Notes: generated from the sequence alone by a model not told the origin. Positions 46,114 through 55,040 are shown, numbered from the stretch's first letter. The stretch: 64,000 bases of DNA from a bacterium (GCA_016124195.1 WGOE01000002.1:496001-560000); one strand, 5' to 3'. Numbers and translations: made by a program.

Positions 46114-47085
46114 ATGCCCGATCTGCCCCAGTCTTCCGGTCCTGTGCTGACCGTCGTCATCCCGGTCCTGAACGAGGAAGGCATGGTCGGCCCCCTGGTC
46201 GATGCGCTGCGCCCGGTTCTGGACGGGCTCGATCTGGCGTGGGACATCCTCTTCGTCGATGACGGCTCGACCGACCGCACCTTGCCGCGCCTGCGCGCGC
46301 TGGCCGGGGCCGAGCCGCGGATCAAGGCGATCTCGTTCAGCCGCAACTTCGGCAAGGAGCAGGCGATGGCCGCGGGCCTGCGCTATGCCAAGGGCGATTG
46401 CGTGCTGATCATGGATGCCGACCTGCAGCACCCGCCGGAATACATTCCCCAGTTCGTGCGGCTGTGGCGGCAGGGCAGCAAGGTCGTCTTCGGCCAGCGC
46501 AACCACATCGCCGACGGGTTCCTGCGCCGCGCCTATTCGGATATCTTTCACGTGGTCTTTGGCGTTCTAGCCGGAGCGCGGTTGCCGCGCGGCATCGTCG
46601 ATTTCGTGCTTCTGGACCGCAGCGCGGTCGAGGCGATGAACATGCTGGACGAAAGATCGCGCTTTACCAAGGGCATGTTCACCTGGATTGGCTTCAACAC
46701 GGCCGTGGTGCCCTTTGACGTGGGCGAAAGGCTGGCGGGGCAGACCCGGTTCAACTTCTGGAAACTGTTGCGCTTCGCGCTGGACGGCATCGTGTCCTTC
46801 TCGACCCTGCCCTTGCGGATGTGGTCCTATGTCGGGGTCTTCATCTCGCTGGGGGCGCTTCTCTATTCGCTATATTTCCTGATCAAGACGCTGATTTTCA
46901 AGGCCGATGTGCCGGGCTTCCCGTCGCTTCTGGTGGCGATCTTCTTCTTTGCGGGGGTGCAGATGATCTCGCTGGGGGTGATCGGCGAATATATCGGGCG
47001 CATCTTCGACGAGGTCAAACGCCGGCCGCTGTATATCGTGGCCGAAGAGGTCGGGATGGCCGGGACACCGCGGGATCATGGCTGA
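46114..47085 (+). CDS. Family 2 glycosyltransferase, polyprenyl-phosphate sugar synthase type
   Basis: A 323-residue GT2 enzyme like ArnC, FlmF or DPM synthase. The catalytic domain has VVIPVLNEEG, DDGSTDRT and MDADLQHPPE (metal-binding acidic motifs) in the first 120 residues. Two C-terminal membrane helices (about 228-255 and 262-290) follow. It would attach an N-acetylhexosamine or other sugar from a nucleotide donor to undecaprenyl phosphate on the cytosolic face of the inner membrane. It overlaps the deacetylase gene by 8 bases. Confidence 0.9.
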   Translation: MPDLPQSSGPVLTVVIPVLNEEGMVGPLVDALRPVLDGLDLAWDILFVDDGSTDRTLPRLRALAGAEPRIKAISFSRNFGKEQAMAAGLRYAKGDCVLIMDADLQHPPEYIPQFVRLWRQGSKVVFGQRNHIADGFLRRAYSDIFHVVFGVLAGARLPRGIVDFVLLDRSAVEAMNMLDERSRFTKGMFTWIGFNTAVVPFDVGERLAGQTRFNFWKLLRFALDGIVSFSTLPLRMWSYVGVFISLGALLYSLYFLIKTLIFKADVPGFPSLLVAIFFFAGVQMISLGVIGEYIGRIFDEVKRRPLYIVAEEVGMAGTPRDHG

Positions 47086-47929
47086 GCCCTTCATCCTGTG
47101 CGCGGATGACTATGGCCAGAACAGCGCGGTCAGCGCAGGCATCCTTGAATTGGCGCGGGTCGGGCGGCTGTCGGCCACCAGCGTCATGGTCAACGGGGCA
47201 GGCTGGCCGGGCGATGCGGCGGGGCTGGCCGCGCTGGCCGGCGGGCTGGCGGTGGGTCTGCATCTGAACCTGACCCATGGCGCGCCGCTCGGCCCGATGC
47301 CGAAACTTGCACCAAGGGGCCGGTTTCCGTCGCTGGGCGGCCTGATTGGGTCCGCGCTCATGGGCCGGCTGGACCCGTCCGAGATCGCGGGCGAAACAGA
47401 CCGCCAGCTTGACGCCTTCGAGGCGGCCCTGGGCTTTGCGCCCGATCATCTGGACGGCCACCAGCATGTCCACACCTTGCCGGGCATCCGCAGCGCCGTT
47501 CTGTCGGTCCTGCGGCGCCGCTACAAGGGCCGGCCTGTCTTGTTGCGCGACCCCTCCGACCGGCTGACAGCGCTTCTGCGCCGACCCGAGGCCGTCAAGG
47601 CCGCCGTGGTCACGGCCCTTTCGGCCGGCTTTGCCAGGCAGGCCCGTGCCGCAGGTTTCCTGACCAATGCCGGTTTCGCGGGCTTCACCGATTTCACCGG
47701 CATTCCCTATGCCCTTCTGTTCGAAGCCTTTCAGGCCCGGCCCGGCCCCGCGCCCATGATCATGTGTCACCCTGGCCTTGCCGGTTCGACCGATGATCCG
47801 ATCGCCGCCCGCCGCCCGCAAGAGCTGCAGGCGCTGCACCGCCTGCCCGGGCTGGAGCGCCTGATCTGGCATCCCCAGCGTGCCGTCCCCGGTGCGCCCC
47901 TGGACTGGCCCATGGCGCGGGGCACCTGA
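47078..47929 (+). CDS. ChbG/HpnK (YdjC) family carbohydrate deacetylase
   Basis: A 283-residue metal-dependent deacetylase. The metal-binding and catalytic motifs are ADDYGQN (Asp10, Asp11), LHLNLTHG, HLDGHQHVH and MCHPG. Family members remove N-acetyl groups from amino sugars, such as chitobiose in ChbG or undecaprenyl-phosphate-linked GalNAc in NaxD of Francisella. Between a polyprenyl-phosphate sugar synthase and GtrA, it most likely converts a lipid-linked N-acetylhexosamine to the free amine. It overlaps both neighbours. Confidence 0.9.
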   Translation: MAEPFILCADDYGQNSAVSAGILELARVGRLSATSVMVNGAGWPGDAAGLAALAGGLAVGLHLNLTHGAPLGPMPKLAPRGRFPSLGGLIGSALMGRLDPSEIAGETDRQLDAFEAALGFAPDHLDGHQHVHTLPGIRSAVLSVLRRRYKGRPVLLRDPSDRLTALLRRPEAVKAAVVTALSAGFARQARAAGFLTNAGFAGFTDFTGIPYALLFEAFQARPGPAPMIMCHPGLAGSTDDPIAARRPQELQALHRLPGLERLIWHPQRAVPGAPLDWPMARGT

Positions 47930-48333
47930 TGGCAGAGGAGGGCGCGCCGCGGCGGTCTGGCCTCGCGCATTGGCTGGGCTTTCTGATCTCGGGCGGGGCG
48001 GCCTTTGCCACCGATGCCGCCGTGCTGGAGGCTCTGATCCGCCTGACGCACTGGTCGCCGCTGGTCTGCCGCCTGATCGCCATTCCCAGCGCGATGCTGG
48101 TGGGCTGGCAGATGCACCGCCGCTTCACCTTTGCGGTCCGGACCCCGGCCACCCTGCGCGAGTTCCTTACCTTTGCCACCGTGGGGTGGAGCGCCTCTGC
48201 CGTCAACTACGGGATCTTTGCCGGGCTCTTGCTGCTGTTTCCCGGCCTTGCGCCGGTCGTGGCGCTGACCCTCAGTTCTGCCGTGGCGATGGTCTGGTCC
48301 TACCTCGGCTACCGATTCCACGTCTTTCGCTAG
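47929..48333 (+). CDS. GtrA family membrane protein
   Basis: A 134-residue protein with four hydrophobic helices, typical of GtrA-like proteins thought to flip undecaprenyl-phosphate-linked sugars across the inner membrane. Family-like strings are WLGFLISGGAAFATDAAVL near the start and HRRFTF near residue 63. The start overlaps the deacetylase stop by one base (TGATG), so it ends a three-gene operon. It would deliver the lipid-linked sugar to the GT83 enzyme encoded divergently. Confidence 0.88.
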   Translation: MAEEGAPRRSGLAHWLGFLISGGAAFATDAAVLEALIRLTHWSPLVCRLIAIPSAMLVGWQMHRRFTFAVRTPATLREFLTFATVGWSASAVNYGIFAGLLLLFPGLAPVVALTLSSAVAMVWSYLGYRFHVFR

Positions 48334-48373
48334 GCCACGCCAGCCCTGCATATCGTGAGGCGGAGGGGAAAAG

Positions 48374-48448
48374 TGGCAGCCCGTAGGGGAGTCGAACCCC
48401 TCTTACCTGGTTGAAAACCAGACGTCCTAACCGATAGACGAACGGGCC
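48374..48448 (-). tRNA. tRNA-Glu (anticodon TTC), copy 2
   Basis: Identical in all 75 positions to copy 1 at 29.5 kb, including the encoded CCA. It lies downstream of recJ on the same strand. Its flanks differ from those of copy 1 outside a few bases; a TTTT run follows its 3' end on the minus strand. Confidence 0.96.
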
Positions 48449-48509
48449 ACACTGTGATGGGGCGGTGTCTAATCAAGCCGCATCCGGGGCGCAAGAGGAA
48501 ATTTTGCCC

Positions 48510-50252
48510 TCAGGCCCGCGCCGCGTCTTCAAGGCGCAGTTGCGGCTTGGCGCGGCCGTTCCAGTGGTTGATCTCGAGCCGCCCGGCGAGGTGGAACCGC
48601 GCGTGACCGGGCGCCTCCAAAGCCGCGCCCAGGGGGGTGTCAAAGGCGTTGAAGGCGATCCCCTCGATCCGCGCGCCCATGCTGTCGCCGAAGGACAGCT
48701 TCAGATGCGCCTCGCCGATGCGGCGCGTGGTGATCATCTGATCGGCAAAGGCAAAGCGCGGAGCGGGCGCCGCGGCGCCGAAAGGGCCGGCCTGTTCGAT
48801 CTGCTCGATCAGTTCGGGGGTGACGGCGGTAGGCATCAGCAGGGCCGAAACCTCCAGATCGCCGGCGCCCTGCGCCCCGGCCCCCTGCTTGGCCAAGAGC
48901 GCATCAAGCCGCGCCATGGCCGGCCTCAGCTGAGCGCGGGTCAGCGTCAGGCCGGCCGCCATCTTGTGACCGCCGCCCTTTTCGATCAGCCCCTCGGCGG
49001 CCAGGCGCTGGATGGCGGCGCCGAGATCGACGCCGCTGACCGACCGGCCCGAGCCCTTGCCGATGTCGCCGTCAAATCCGATCACCACGGCGGGCCGGTG
49101 CAGCGCCTCTTTCACCCGGGCGGCGACTATGCCCACCACCCCGGGATGCCATCCCTCTTCCGCGGCCCAGGCCAGCGCGCCGCCCTCGCCATGCGCCTCG
49201 ACCTGCGCCAGCGCCAGTTCGCGCACCCGCGCCTCGATGTCGCGGCGTTCGGTGTTGAGCGCCTCGAGCCGGGCGGCGAGGGCCGCGGCCTCGGTCGGAT
49301 CCTCGGTGGCCAGAAGGCGCGCGCCCAGATCGGCCTGCCCGATGCGGCCGCCGGCATTGATGCGCGGCCCGAGCACAAAGCCAAGCGCATAGGCCGAGGG
49401 CGCCTGATCCAGCCTGGCGCTGTCGGCCAGGGCGCGCAGGCCGATCCTGTCGCGCCGCGCCATGACCTTGAGCCCCTGGCGCACGAAGGCCCGGTTGACG
49501 CCCAGAAGTGGCGCCACATCGGCCACGGTGGCCAAGGCCACCAGATCCAGCAGGGCCATCAGGTCGGGCCCGGCCATACCCTTGGCGCGCAGGCGGCGGT
49601 TGACCTCGACCAGCAGAAGAAAGACGACCGATGCCGCGCAAAGATGCGCCAGATCGCCGGTCTCGTCCTGGCGGTTGGGGTTGACCACGGCCAGGGCGGG
49701 GGGCAGGGTCTCTGCCCCGAGATGGTGGTCCAGCACCACGACATCGCAGCCGGCGGCGGCGATCGGCTGATGCGACAGGGTCCCGCAATCGACACAGAGA
49801 ATCAGGTCATGCGCCGCACCCAAGGCGGCCATGGCCGGGACGTTCGGGCCATAGCCCTCGTCGATGCGGTCGGGAATATAGAGGGTGGGTTGCAAGCCGA
49901 AATGGCGCAGCCAGATGATCAAGAGCGCGGCCGATGCGCCGCCGTCCACGTCATAATCGGCAAAGACCGCGATGCGCTGGCGGGCCTCGACCGCGCGCAC
50001 CACCCGATCGGCCGCCTTGGCCATGTCGCGCAGGCTCAGGGGGTCGGGCAACAGATCGCGCAGGGCGGGGGCAAGGAAAGCCTCGGCCGTTTGCGGCGTC
50101 ACACCGCGCGCCACAAGGGTCTGGCACAGCGGCGCGGGCAGGCGGGTTGCCTGCGCCATCGCCTCGGCCAGGCGGGCCACTTCGGGCGAAGGACCGGCCC
50201 AGCGGCGCCCGGTCAGCGAGCTTTCGACGTTGAGAAAGGCTTGAGGCGTCAT
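48510..50252 (-). CDS. recJ: Single-stranded-DNA-specific exonuclease RecJ
   Basis: A 580-residue 5'-to-3' ssDNA exonuclease of the DHH superfamily, acting in recombination and mismatch repair. DHH motifs are DYDVDG, CVDCGT and DHHLG in the N-terminal half. DHHA1-region motifs are GPRINAGGR, GSGRSVSG and GGGHKMAAG. A C-terminal OB-fold part follows. An ATG start is chosen; a GTG five codons earlier is possible. In many Rhodobacterales it follows glpX directly; here an RTX gene on the opposite strand lies between. Confidence 0.95.
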   Translation of the reverse strand: MTPQAFLNVESSLTGRRWAGPSPEVARLAEAMAQATRLPAPLCQTLVARGVTPQTAEAFLAPALRDLLPDPLSLRDMAKAADRVVRAVEARQRIAVFADYDVDGGASAALLIIWLRHFGLQPTLYIPDRIDEGYGPNVPAMAALGAAHDLILCVDCGTLSHQPIAAAGCDVVVLDHHLGAETLPPALAVVNPNRQDETGDLAHLCAASVVFLLLVEVNRRLRAKGMAGPDLMALLDLVALATVADVAPLLGVNRAFVRQGLKVMARRDRIGLRALADSARLDQAPSAYALGFVLGPRINAGGRIGQADLGARLLATEDPTEAAALAARLEALNTERRDIEARVRELALAQVEAHGEGGALAWAAEEGWHPGVVGIVAARVKEALHRPAVVIGFDGDIGKGSGRSVSGVDLGAAIQRLAAEGLIEKGGGHKMAAGLTLTRAQLRPAMARLDALLAKQGAGAQGAGDLEVSALLMPTAVTPELIEQIEQAGPFGAAAPAPRFAFADQMITTRRIGEAHLKLSFGDSMGARIEGIAFNAFDTPLGAALEAPGHARFHLAGRLEINHWNGRAKPQLRLEDAARA

Positions 50253-50368
50253 GCCCCGGACATGCACCGCCGCGCCGCGCCGCGCAAGCCTGCAGCTTGC
50301 CCGATGGGCGCAAAAATGCTATCGCAGGCCATTCCCCGTTGACCCAAACTTTCAGGATATCAATTGCT

Positions 50369-52303
50369 ATGACCGATGTATTGCTTGGCCCGGGCCCCGA
50401 CAAAGTGACCGCCTCGGCTGCCGGTGACCGTCTGTACGGCGGCGACGGCGCGGATACGCTGACCGCCATCGCCGGTGGCAACGAGCTTTACGGCGGGGGC
50501 GGCGATGATGTGCTGAACGGTGCTTCCGGCAACGATTACCTCAGCGGGGGCAGCGACATCGGGTCGATCCAGCACAATGTCCTGCATGGCTATCTTGGCA
50601 ACGACACGATCATCTCGTCCTCGGAGGGGGACGAGATCTATGGCGGGGCAGGCAACGACACGGTGCAGGTCTCGGCGCTGCGCACCAGTCAGGTGGTCGA
50701 TGGCGGCACCGGCTTCGACACGCTCTACCTCTTGGCGCTGTCGGGGGTGTCGCAGTCTTTGTCCATCCACATGGGATCGATCTTCGTGCCGATCGTCAGT
50801 GGCGTGAACGGCGCCACCTACATGAATTTCGAGGCGCTTTACGTGGTCGGCGGCAGCGGGTCCAACAGCATCTTCGGCGGGGCCGGCAACGATACGATCC
50901 TGAACAGCTACAGCAATGTGGCAAGCTTTCAGGGCGGGGTGCTGAATGGCGGGGCGGGCAATGATGCGATCAGCTTTTACGGCCTTCCCGTCACGGGCGG
51001 CGGCACGATGCAGCTGGACGGCGGCCTGGGCCTGGCCGACAGCCTGACCTGGGGCAATGGTCTGGCCACATTCAACACGCTTGACATCGACTTTGCGGCC
51101 GGGACGATGGCGGCCGAGGGCAACATCTTTGCCAATTTCACCCGCTTCGAGACGATCAAGATCCAGACCTTCTTCGGCACGACGGGCGCTGTGACCTTCA
51201 CCGGCGGCAACGAGGTGGACACGCTGGACCTTTACTCGGGCAGCGGCACGCTTTCGATGGGGGGCGGCAATGATGTGATCTACCTGCGCTCGGGCGACAC
51301 GACCCTGCACGGCGGCCTTGGCGATGACGCGGTGCGCGTCGATTTCAGCGATACCGGGAGTCAGCTGCTGTTCGGGGAAGCCGGCAACGACACCCTTAGC
51401 GCCGGCAGCGGTCAGGCGACGCTGATGGGCGGCGATGGCAATGACATGCTGTCCAGCAACAACGGGCGCAGCCACCTTTTCGGCGGTGCGGGCGACGATC
51501 TGCTTTCCCTGACCAGCAGCTATTCGATGACCGGGACGGGCCCCGCCCTGATCGCCGGGGGCGCCGGGCACGATGTGCTGAGCCTGGAACTTTCGCGCTA
51601 CACGGGCGCCTTCAGCGCCGATTTCGGCGCCGCTTCCGTTGTTCTGGCCGATGGCACGCGGATCAGCGGTGTCGAGGCGGTAAGCTTTGTCTCTGGATCG
51701 GGCAATGACAAGCTGACGGCCTCAAACGACGCGCTGGGCTATGCGGTCAACAAACTGTCGGGCCTGGCTGGCGACGACACGCTGAGCGCCTCCAATGCGG
51801 GGGCGAGCCTTGACGGTGGCACGGGCAATGATGTGCTCAATGGCGGGGATGGGGCGGATTACCTCAACGGCAGCTTTGACGACGATGTGTTGCGGGGCGG
51901 GGCAGGGGCGGACACGCTGGTGGGCGGCTATGGCCGCGACGTGATGCGGGGCGGCGCCGGGGCGGACCGCTTCGTGTTCAGCGCAGCCACCCAGTCGGGC
52001 GCCGACGCCCTGACGCGGGACGTGATTGGCGATTTCAGCAAGGCGGATCTGGACAAGATCGACCTGTCGGGCATCGATGCCGATGGCAATTATGCTAACG
52101 GCAAGACGCCGTTCACCTTCATCAGCCAGTCCGCTTTCCACGGCGTTGCCGGAGAGCTGCGCTTTGAACGGTTCAACCCGCCCGGCACGCTCCATGATGT
52201 CACGGTCATTTCGGGCGATCTGACCGGAACCGGCGCGGCCAGCTTTGAGATCGAACTGAAAGGGCTGATCGCGCTGGCCGCGGGAGATTTCCTGCTGGTC
52301 TGA
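50369..52303 (+). CDS. RTX-type calcium-binding secreted protein
   Basis: A 644-residue protein built of glycine/aspartate-rich hemolysin-type repeats throughout (LYGGDGADTL, LYGGGGDDVLNG, LSGGSD, IYGGAGNDTV, LNGGAGNDAI, LMGGDGNDML, LDGGTGNDVLNGGDGADYLNG). The C terminus (residues about 550-644) has the M10-peptidase-type secretion cap FVFSAATQSGAD with IGDFSKADLDKIDLSG. There is no N-terminal signal peptide, fitting type I secretion. No protease motif or other catalytic domain is seen, so it may be a surface or matrix protein. No T1SS genes are in the window. Confidence 0.88.
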   Translation: MTDVLLGPGPDKVTASAAGDRLYGGDGADTLTAIAGGNELYGGGGDDVLNGASGNDYLSGGSDIGSIQHNVLHGYLGNDTIISSSEGDEIYGGAGNDTVQVSALRTSQVVDGGTGFDTLYLLALSGVSQSLSIHMGSIFVPIVSGVNGATYMNFEALYVVGGSGSNSIFGGAGNDTILNSYSNVASFQGGVLNGGAGNDAISFYGLPVTGGGTMQLDGGLGLADSLTWGNGLATFNTLDIDFAAGTMAAEGNIFANFTRFETIKIQTFFGTTGAVTFTGGNEVDTLDLYSGSGTLSMGGGNDVIYLRSGDTTLHGGLGDDAVRVDFSDTGSQLLFGEAGNDTLSAGSGQATLMGGDGNDMLSSNNGRSHLFGGAGDDLLSLTSSYSMTGTGPALIAGGAGHDVLSLELSRYTGAFSADFGAASVVLADGTRISGVEAVSFVSGSGNDKLTASNDALGYAVNKLSGLAGDDTLSASNAGASLDGGTGNDVLNGGDGADYLNGSFDDDVLRGGAGADTLVGGYGRDVMRGGAGADRFVFSAATQSGADALTRDVIGDFSKADLDKIDLSGIDADGNYANGKTPFTFISQSAFHGVAGELRFERFNPPGTLHDVTVISGDLTGTGAASFEIELKGLIALAAGDFLLV

Positions 52304-52305
52304 GC

Positions 52306-53283
52306 CTATTTCACCGGGCTGCGATAGGTCATGCGCCGGACCGAGCCGGTTTTTGACCGCATCAGGATCGTCTCGGTGGTGATATGGGCGGGCTCGCGCC
52401 GGATGCCGGACAAGAGCGATCCGCTGGTGACGCCCGTGGCGGCAAAGATCACGTCGGCGCGCACCAGATCGTCGCGTGTATAGACCCGGTCGAAATTGGT
52501 GATGCCGGCCTTGCGGGCGCGGGCACGCTCGTCATCGTTGCGGAAGATCAGCTTGCCGAAGAACTGGCCGCCCATGCATTTCAGCGCCGCCGCTGCCAGC
52601 ACCCCTTCGGGCGCGCCCCCCGATCCCATGTACATGTCGATGCCCGTCACCTCGGGTTCGGCGCAATGCATGACACCCGCCACATCGCCATCGGTGATCA
52701 GCCGGATCGAGGCGCCGGTCGAACGGATCTCGGCGATCAGCTCCTCGTGGCGCGGGCGTTCCAGCACGCAGACCGTGATGTCGGTGGTCGAAACCCCCTT
52801 GGCCGCCGCCAGCGCCGAGACACGTTCGGAGGGCGACATGTTGAAGGTCACGGTGCCCGGCTTGAAGCCCGGGCCGATGGCCAGCTTGTCCATGTAGACG
52901 TCGGGGGCGTGCAGCAGCGTGCCGCGCGGCGCCATGGCGATCACGGTCAGCGCGTTGGGCATGTCCTTGGCGGTCAGGGTGGTGCCTTCCAGCGGATCGA
53001 GCGCGATATCCACCGCCGGTCCCTTGCCGGTGCCGACCTCTTCGCCGATGAACAGCATCGGCGCTTCGTCCCTCTCGCCCTCGCCGATCACCACGACGCC
53101 GGCGATGTCCAGAAGGTTCAACTGGTCGCGCATCGCGTTGACGGCGGCCTGATCGGCGGCCTTTTCATCGCCCCGCCCGATCAGATGGGCCGAGGCGAGC
53201 GCCGCGGCCTCTGACACGCGGGCAAGGCCGAGCGAAAGCAGGCGGTCCTGGAACTCGATGGCGGCAGAGGGTCTTTCGGCCAT
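52306..53283 (-). CDS. glpX: Fructose-1,6-bisphosphatase class II
   Basis: A 325-residue GlpX-type enzyme that dephosphorylates fructose-1,6-bisphosphate in gluconeogenesis. Metal and substrate motifs are IGEGERDEAPML (near residue 66), DPLEGTT (near 92) and GSGGAPEGVLAAAAL (near 190). The start MAERPSAAIEF has GGAAAGG upstream. It is downstream of hom on the same strand with 96 bases between. The convergent RTX gene ends 2 bases from its stop. Confidence 0.95.
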   Translation of the reverse strand: MAERPSAAIEFQDRLLSLGLARVSEAAALASAHLIGRGDEKAADQAAVNAMRDQLNLLDIAGVVVIGEGERDEAPMLFIGEEVGTGKGPAVDIALDPLEGTTLTAKDMPNALTVIAMAPRGTLLHAPDVYMDKLAIGPGFKPGTVTFNMSPSERVSALAAAKGVSTTDITVCVLERPRHEELIAEIRSTGASIRLITDGDVAGVMHCAEPEVTGIDMYMGSGGAPEGVLAAAALKCMGGQFFGKLIFRNDDERARARKAGITNFDRVYTRDDLVRADVIFAATGVTSGSLLSGIRREPAHITTETILMRSKTGSVRRMTYRSPVK

Positions 53284-53379
53284 GGCAATACCTTTCCGGT
53301 CAGGGCTTTTGGCCCGCTTATCCGGGGGTTTGCCGGACGGCAAGAATGGTTGCGCTAACGGCTCGTCGCCGGGCCGCGG

Positions 53380-54723
53380 TCAGACTTCTTCGATGCGCAG
53401 GGCGACCGGCTCGCCCACCAGAACACCGGTCGCAGCAAAGCGGCTCATCGCGTGGCCGATGTCGTCGCGCGTGGCCTTGTGCGTGACGATCAGGACCGGC
53501 GCATGGGTGCCCAGATGGCCATATTGCCGCATCTGGTCGATCGACACGCCCGCCTCGCCCAGACAGGTGGCGATCTTGGCCAGGGCGCCGGGCTTGTCCA
53601 GCAGCGTCATGCGCAGGTAATAGGGCGCCGCGGTTGCGGTACGTGCGGCCGTTGGCCTGCCCAGCGAGGCCGCCGGTTGCCCAAAGGTCGGCAGGCGGAT
53701 GCCGCGGGCAAGGTCAATCACATCGGCCATCACGGCGCTGGCCGTGGGGCCTTCGCCCGCGCCCGCGCCGCGCAGGACGATCTGCCCGACCGCATCACCC
53801 TCCAGCACCACCATGTTGGTGCCGCCTTCCAACTGGCCCAGCGGGCTGTCGGCGGGCACGAGGCAGGGCGTCATGCGCTGTTCCAGCCCGCGCCCGGTCA
53901 TCTGCGCCACGCCCAAGAGCTTGATCCGATAACCCATGTCTGCGGCCAGCCGGATGTCGTCGATCGACACGGCGCCGATCCCTTCCAGTTCGACCGCATC
54001 AAAGGAAACCCGGGCGCCAAAGGCGATCGCGGCCAGCAGAGACAGCTTGTGCCCGGCGTCGATGCCGCCCACGTCGAGGTTGGGGTCTGCCTCGAGATAG
54101 CCCAACTGGCGCGCCTCTTCGAAGACCGTGGCATAGGGCAGGCCGGCCGATTGCATCCGGGTCAGGATATAGTTGCAGGTGCCGTTCATCACGCCCATCA
54201 CGCGGCGCAACTGATTGGCGGCCAGGCCTTCGGTCAGGGCCTTGATGACGGGAATGCCGCCCGCCACCGCCGCCTCGAACCGGATGACGCGGCCGGCGGC
54301 TTCGGCGGCAAGTGCAAGGTCGTGGCCATGATGCGCCAGAAGCGCCTTGTTGGCCGTCACCACATCCTTGCCGCTGGCAATGGCCGCTTCGGTCGCAAGG
54401 CGTGCCGCACCTTCGTGGCCGCCCATCACCTCGACAAAGACGTCGATGTCGGCCCGCCGCGCCAGTGCCACCGGATCGGTCTCCCAGGCATAGCCGGTCA
54501 GATCCGCACCGCGCGATTTGCCCGCATCGCGTGCCGCGACGGCAACGATCTCGATCCGCCGGCCGGCGCGCGCCGCTATCAGATCCGCGTGGCGCTGCAC
54601 GATCTTGACCACGCCGATGCCCACGGTGCCAAGCCCGGCCAGACCGATGCGCAGCGCGGGGCTGCCCTGGGTGCCAGTACCTTGGGTGCCAGTACCTTGG
54701 GTGGAAGTGACGTTCTGGCTCAT
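53380..54723 (-). CDS. hom: Homoserine dehydrogenase
   Basis: A 447-residue enzyme reducing aspartate semialdehyde to homoserine for threonine and methionine synthesis. The NAD(P)-binding motif GLAGLGTVGIGV is near residue 27, VVTANKALLA near 115, GVMNGTCNYIL near 170, and the catalytic region ADPNLDVGGIDAGHKLSLLA near 205. A C-terminal ACT domain (about 365-440) suggests threonine feedback. The N terminus has an unusual TQGTG repeat before the Rossmann fold, encoded by tandem 15-base repeats. The start at MSQNVTSTQG is chosen; an upstream extension lies in the promoter region. Confidence 0.95.
   Translation of the reverse strand: MSQNVTSTQGTGTQGTGTQGSPALRIGLAGLGTVGIGVVKIVQRHADLIAARAGRRIEIVAVAARDAGKSRGADLTGYAWETDPVALARRADIDVFVEVMGGHEGAARLATEAAIASGKDVVTANKALLAHHGHDLALAAEAAGRVIRFEAAVAGGIPVIKALTEGLAANQLRRVMGVMNGTCNYILTRMQSAGLPYATVFEEARQLGYLEADPNLDVGGIDAGHKLSLLAAIAFGARVSFDAVELEGIGAVSIDDIRLAADMGYRIKLLGVAQMTGRGLEQRMTPCLVPADSPLGQLEGGTNMVVLEGDAVGQIVLRGAGAGEGPTASAVMADVIDLARGIRLPTFGQPAASLGRPTAARTATAAPYYLRMTLLDKPGALAKIATCLGEAGVSIDQMRQYGHLGTHAPVLIVTHKATRDDIGHAMSRFAATGVLVGEPVALRIEEV
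54665..54709 (-). repeat. 15-base tandem repeat in the 5' end of hom
   Basis: Three units (CCCTGGGTGCCAGTA, CCTTGGGTGCCAGTA, CCTTGGGTGGAAGTG as read on the plus strand) encode repeated Thr-Gln-Gly-Thr-Gly between the initiator and the cofactor-binding fold. Copy changes would stay in frame. Confidence 0.85.
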
Positions 54724-54789
54724 GGCAACCTCGACTGGGATTCTGGATCGCCTGTTAGCCGTTTCAAGCCGCCAGCGCAACGCGCTGCC

Positions 54790-54999
54790 TCACGGCGCCA
54801 CCGAACCCGCCCAGGCCCGCAGCGCCGCCGCCCGTGCCACAAGGGGAGGGCCCCGATCCTGCGCCACCGGTCCGCTGCCCAGGACCTCCGCCTGCGGCAC
54901 AAGGGCCGGCCGCGGCGCCGTCGGGGCGCCTGCGGGCCAGTCGACATGCGGATAGGCCGAACAGGCGGACAGCATCAGAACAAGGATCATCGGGCGCAT
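54790..54999 (-). CDS. Small putative lipoprotein
   Basis: A 69-residue protein with a short signal and lipobox (MRPMILVLMLSACSAYP), so the mature protein would be a lipidated peptide of about 56 residues. The body is proline/alanine-rich with no recognised domain (HVDWPAGAPTAPRPALVP). Small lipoproteins of this kind are seen in Rhodobacterales, function unknown. It lies 66 bases upstream of hom on the same strand and may be co-transcribed. Confidence 0.6.
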   Translation of the reverse strand: MRPMILVLMLSACSAYPHVDWPAGAPTAPRPALVPQAEVLGSGPVAQDRGPPLVARAAALRAWAGSVAP

Positions 55000-55040
55000 G
55001 CCCTCTCATACCCGTCTTGTCGCCCCTTTTGAACTCTTTC

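Noticed and set aside
45708-46262. 184-codon plus-strand open frame before the GT2 gene
   Set aside because: It overlaps the GT2 start in another frame, is Arg/Gly/Pro-rich and has no domain or binding site.
29544-48448. Integrative element between the two tRNA-Glu genes
   Set aside because: No integrase, transposase or attachment-type partial tRNA repeat is seen; only the duplication itself supports it, so it is kept as a question rather than a feature.
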